Shown: positions 61,387 to 64,000 of the stretch, piece after piece | How positions within the stretch are numbered: the stretch's first letter is position 1 | Layout: every line of letters begins with the position of its first letter | From: Vibrio fluvialis | GTDB taxonomy: Bacteria; Pseudomonadota; Gammaproteobacteria; Enterobacterales; Vibrionaceae | Direction of reading: 5' to 3' | Assembly: GCF_900460245.1 (NCBI RefSeq) | Contig: NZ_UHIP01000002.1 | Span: 1,178,001 to 1,242,000, forward strand | DNA length: 64,000 nucleotides | Notes under the pieces: generated by a model | What the model was told of the DNA's origin: nothing | The model's database searches: none | The model's input: the letters and a program-made list of their open reading frames with translations, nothing else | Position numbers and translations under genes: made by a program

Positions 61387-62592
61387 ATGGAAAAAGTATT
61401 TATTGTTGCAGCGAAACGTAGCCCAATCGGCGCCTTTGGCGGATCACTAAAAAATGTATCAGCGGGTAAGCTCGCCGCTGATGTGATTAAGGGTGCGCTG
61501 CAGGCTGGTAATGTCGATGTCAATCAAATTGATGAAGTGATCATGGGTAACGTGATCAGCGCGGGTCAGGGTATGGGTGTTGGCCGTCAGGCTGCCATCT
61601 ATGCGGGCATTCCGGAAGAAGTGCCAGCCTATGGCGTCAATATGGTGTGTGGTAGCGGCATGAAAACGGTGATGGATGCCGTGGCACATATTCGTGCGGG
61701 TGACGTCTCCGTTGCTATTGCTGCCGGTGTTGAGGTGATGTCTCAAATTCCGTTCGCTACACCAAGCACACTGCGAGATGGCAACAAAATGGGCGGATTC
61801 GAGATGAAAGATCTGCTCATCAATGATGGTTTGACTGACGTGTTCAACCAATACCACATGGGTGTCACGGCAGAGAATATTGCCAAGCAGTTTGAGATTT
61901 CTCGCGAAGCGCAGGACGCCTTTGCTCTGGATAGCCAGTTAAAAGCGGTGGCGGCGATTGAAGCGGGCAAGTTTAATGATGAAATCGTACCAATTTCAGT
62001 GCAGCAACGCCGTGAGACTGTGACATTTGCCATCGATGAATATCCGAAAGCCGAGGCGACTCTGGCGGGTTTGCAAGGCCTGCGCCCAGCGTTCGACAAA
62101 GAAGGCTCGGTCACGGCGGGTAACGCATCCGGTATCAATGATGGTGCCAGTGTCATCATCGTTGCATCACAATCTGCGGTTGACGAATACGGCCTGGAGC
62201 CTCTGGCAGAAATTCTGGGTTACGCCCAAACCGGTATTGACCCACGCGTTATGGGTTTAGGGCCGGTAAGTGCAGTGACCCAAGCGCTGGAAAAAGCAGA
62301 GCTTTCTATCGAACAAATCGACCTGTTCGAACTGAATGAAGCGTTTGCAGCGCAGGCGCTGGGTGTCATCCACGGCCTGTCAGCGGAACATCATGTTTCA
62401 ACCGAATCCATTTTAGCCAAGTCGAATGTCAATGGCGGTGCCATCGCTTTGGGACATCCGCTAGGCGCTTCGGGTAACCGCATTCTGGTTACTCTGGTTC
62501 ACGAATTAAAACGTCGTGGTGAGAATTACGGTGTCGCATCACTTTGCGTAGGTGGTGGTATGGGTACCGCAGTGGTCATCAAAGCGTTGTAA
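61387..62592 (+). CDS. phaA: Acetyl-CoA acetyltransferase (PhaA)
   Basis: Condenses two acetyl-CoA to acetoacetyl-CoA, first step of PHB synthesis. 401 residues, the thiolase length. Nucleophile Cys in NMVCGSGMKTV (about 90), His in GGAIALGHPLGASG, and the C-terminal active Cys in SLCVGGGMGTAVVI. The middle gene order phaB-phaA-phaP-phaC is typical of Vibrio. Confidence 0.95.
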   Translation: MEKVFIVAAKRSPIGAFGGSLKNVSAGKLAADVIKGALQAGNVDVNQIDEVIMGNVISAGQGMGVGRQAAIYAGIPEEVPAYGVNMVCGSGMKTVMDAVAHIRAGDVSVAIAAGVEVMSQIPFATPSTLRDGNKMGGFEMKDLLINDGLTDVFNQYHMGVTAENIAKQFEISREAQDAFALDSQLKAVAAIEAGKFNDEIVPISVQQRRETVTFAIDEYPKAEATLAGLQGLRPAFDKEGSVTAGNASGINDGASVIIVASQSAVDEYGLEPLAEILGYAQTGIDPRVMGLGPVSAVTQALEKAELSIEQIDLFELNEAFAAQALGVIHGLSAEHHVSTESILAKSNVNGGAIALGHPLGASGNRILVTLVHELKRRGENYGVASLCVGGGMGTAVVIKAL

Positions 62593-62633
62593 TAACGGTT
62601 CAGATATTTATTTCAATCACTAGGAGATACGTC

Positions 62634-62981
62634 ATGTACACGGATTTTTTCAAAACTTTCACTGACCAAACTGAAAAAACACTCGAACCATATGTGAAAT
62701 TCAACAAACTGGTTGCGAAAAATGTTGAAGTACTTACTGAGCTGCAACTGAGCTCAATCCGTACTTACAGTGAAATGGGCCTGGCGCAAATGAAAGCTGC
62801 CAGCGAAGTGAAAGACACAGCTACGCTTACCGCATTCAGCTCTCAGCAAATGGGCGTGCTGACTAAACTGTCTCAGCAAATGATGGATGACAGCAACAAG
62901 CTGCAATCTATTGCTAAAGAGTTCAAAGAAGACATCGACAAACTTGCTTCAGAAAACCTTAAGTCAGTGACTCCTGCTTAA
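62634..62981 (+). CDS. phaP: Phasin (PHA granule protein)
   Basis: 115-residue helix-rich protein without Cys, matching the phasin family: MYTDFFKTFTDQTEKTLEPYVKFNKLVAKNVE and AQMKAASEVKDTATLTAFSSQQ. It coats PHB granules and controls their size. ATG 62634 follows TAGGAG; the long upstream extension (62544) has no ribosome site and overlaps phaA. Downstream is a strong hairpin with T-tail (62994-63018) before phaC. Confidence 0.9.
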   Translation: MYTDFFKTFTDQTEKTLEPYVKFNKLVAKNVEVLTELQLSSIRTYSEMGLAQMKAASEVKDTATLTAFSSQQMGVLTKLSQQMMDDSNKLQSIAKEFKEDIDKLASENLKSVTPA

Positions 62982-62993
62982 CACTGCAATTCT

Positions 62994-63018
62994 GCGCCGC
63001 CTCAGGGCGGCGCTTTTT
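62994..63018 (+). terminator. Strong hairpin with T-tail between phaP and phaC
   Basis: Stem GCGCCGCC (62994-63001), loop TCAG, stem GGCGGCGC (63006-63013), then TTTTT. It lies 12 bases after the phaP stop and 20 bases before the phaC start, so it may act as an internal attenuator rather than as a full operon end. Confidence 0.8.
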
Positions 63019-63037
63019 CTGTTTAAGGAGTAAGTCT

Positions 63038-64000
63038 ATGTTTCAACATGTCTTTACCGACTATCTTGTGAAGCTGCAAGAAGCCAACCACCAGTGGTGG
63101 CAAGACTTCGAAGTCAACAAGGCAGCGGTCAATACCCCCCTGAATAAGGCGCTACAAGAAGTGAACTGGGACGACTCAGTCCAGTTCCTTGAAAAGGCGG
63201 CTAATCAGCCCGCAGCTCTTTTGCAGTTGCAAACCGAGTGGTGGGAACAACAACTGAAAATCTGGCAAACGGTGGTGCTGGAAGGCAAAAAAGAGTCGGT
63301 GGTCGAAAGCGAACACGGTGATAAACGTTTCGCTGGTGAGTCATGGCAATCCGACCCGTTTTTCAGCTTTATCAAACAATCCTACCTGCTTTACAGCAAA
63401 ACCTATCTGGACACCATTAACTCGATTGAGGGTTTGGATGAGAAAGCCAAAGAACGCATTCTGTTCTTTTCGCGCCAGGCTATTAATGCGCTATCACCAA
63501 GCAACTTCATTGCAACTAACCCAGAGCTGCTGAAACTGACTGTTGAACAAAACGGTGAGAATCTGCTTAAGGGACTGGAACTGCTGAAAGAAGATGTGGA
63601 GTCGAGCGCGGAAATCCTGAAAATTCGCATGACCAACAACAACGCGTTCCGCCTGGGTGAAGACGTGGCGAATACGGCAGGCGAAGTGGTGTTTAAAAAT
63701 GATCTGTTTGAACTGATTCAGTACAAACCACTGACGGAAACCGTTCACTCTACACCGCTGTTGATTGTTCCGCCGTTCATCAACAAATACTACATTCTCG
63801 ACTTGCGTGAAAAGAACTCACTGGTACGTTGGCTGGTTGAGCAGGGACATACGGTATTTATGATGTCCTGGCGTAACCCGGGCAAAGCTCAGGCTGCAGT
63901 CAACTTCGAAGACTATGTGCTGGAGGGCGTTGTTAAAGCGGTAACGGCGATAGAGTCGATTACGGGCCAGGAACAGATCAATGCGGCAGGCTACTGCATT
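63038..64000 (+). CDS. phaC: Class I poly(3-hydroxyalkanoate) synthase PhaC (3' truncated by window)
   Basis: Polymerises 3-hydroxyacyl-CoA into PHA on the granule surface. 321 codons are visible, open to the window end; the full protein is normally near 590 residues. The N-terminal region is helix- and Trp-rich (EANHQWWQDFEVNKAAVN), then the alpha/beta-hydrolase core (TPLLIVPPFINKYYILDL, TVFMMSWRNPGKAQA). The last residues are NAAGYCI, so the catalytic Cys of the lipase-like box is Cys320. AAGGAG precedes ATG 63038. Confidence 0.94.
   Translation, partial: MFQHVFTDYLVKLQEANHQWWQDFEVNKAAVNTPLNKALQEVNWDDSVQFLEKAANQPAALLQLQTEWWEQQLKIWQTVVLEGKKESVVESEHGDKRFAGESWQSDPFFSFIKQSYLLYSKTYLDTINSIEGLDEKAKERILFFSRQAINALSPSNFIATNPELLKLTVEQNGENLLKGLELLKEDVESSAEILKIRMTNNNAFRLGEDVANTAGEVVFKNDLFELIQYKPLTETVHSTPLLIVPPFINKYYILDLREKNSLVRWLVEQGHTVFMMSWRNPGKAQAAVNFEDYVLEGVVKAVTAIESITGQEQINAAGYCI

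Overview
The window reads as a continuous piece of a Vibrio chromosome, most likely chromosome II of a species in the V. cholerae / V. fluvialis / V. furnissii neighbourhood. Evidence: LuxP and LuxQ side by side, a chitodextrinase of the Vibrio EndoI type, a second secD-secF pair, a PHA operon, and a gene order that (from memory, not searched) resembles V. cholerae chromosome II around VCA0737 to VCA0688. I saw no rRNA, tRNA, IS element, prophage, integron cassette or CRISPR array.

Layout. (1) 1-6 kb: tail of an outer-membrane barrel gene, luxP-luxQ (AI-2 sensing), a convergent PilZ gene (plzE-like), a small outer-membrane protein and a YgiW/BOF protein. (2) 6-10.1 kb: cobyric acid synthase translationally coupled to modA-modB-modC (molybdate import). 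(3) 10.1-14.4 kb: a class I HMG-CoA reductase, two small unknown genes (one shaped like a miniature flagellar rod protein) and yccS. (4) 14.5-28.4 kb: an accessory block for a c-di-GMP-controlled surface adhesin. A GC-rich operon lapC-lapG-lapD-lapB and a tolC-ompA pair are read leftward; a 1693-residue RTX adhesin is read rightward. (5) 28.5-31.8 kb: helD, pncA, mgsA. (6) 31.8-35.8 kb: torT/torS, divergent. (7) 35.9-44 kb: pyruvate kinase and a phosphoglycerate uptake system (pgtP divergent from pgtC-pgtB-pgtA). (8) 44-50.4 kb: YhhN protein, yqhD/yqhC pair, secreted chitodextrinase. (9) 50.6-55 kb: homocysteine S-methyltransferase family gene behind a structured leader, glgC, and a GGEEF diguanylate cyclase. 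(10) 55-60 kb: three exported or anchored proteins of unknown function and secD2-secF2. (11) 60.6-64 kb: phaB-phaA-phaP-phaC, with phaC cut by the window end.

How it fits together: the adhesin block is a complete Lap module in 14 kb, with adhesin, T1SS ATPase, membrane fusion protein, outer-membrane channel, periplasmic protease and inside-out c-di-GMP receptor. The adhesin carries a PAAG candidate LapG site at residues 94-97. A perfect 22-bp palindrome lies between its divergent halves and contains a VpsR-like core. With the PilZ protein next to luxPQ and the diguanylate cyclase next to glgC, c-di-GMP and quorum signalling recur through the window. The remaining genes are carbon and storage metabolism typical of a marine, chitin-using heterotroph (chitin, phosphoglycerates/PEP, glycogen, PHB, methylglyoxal and aldehyde detoxification).

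The most unusual points are three seemingly base-identical 363-bp Calx-beta repeats, an insertion near the end of the adhesin's VWA region, the palindrome upstream of tolC, a hand-folded leader that could hide the ribosome site of the homocysteine methyltransferase gene, and a PgtA regulator with a damaged AAA+ domain.
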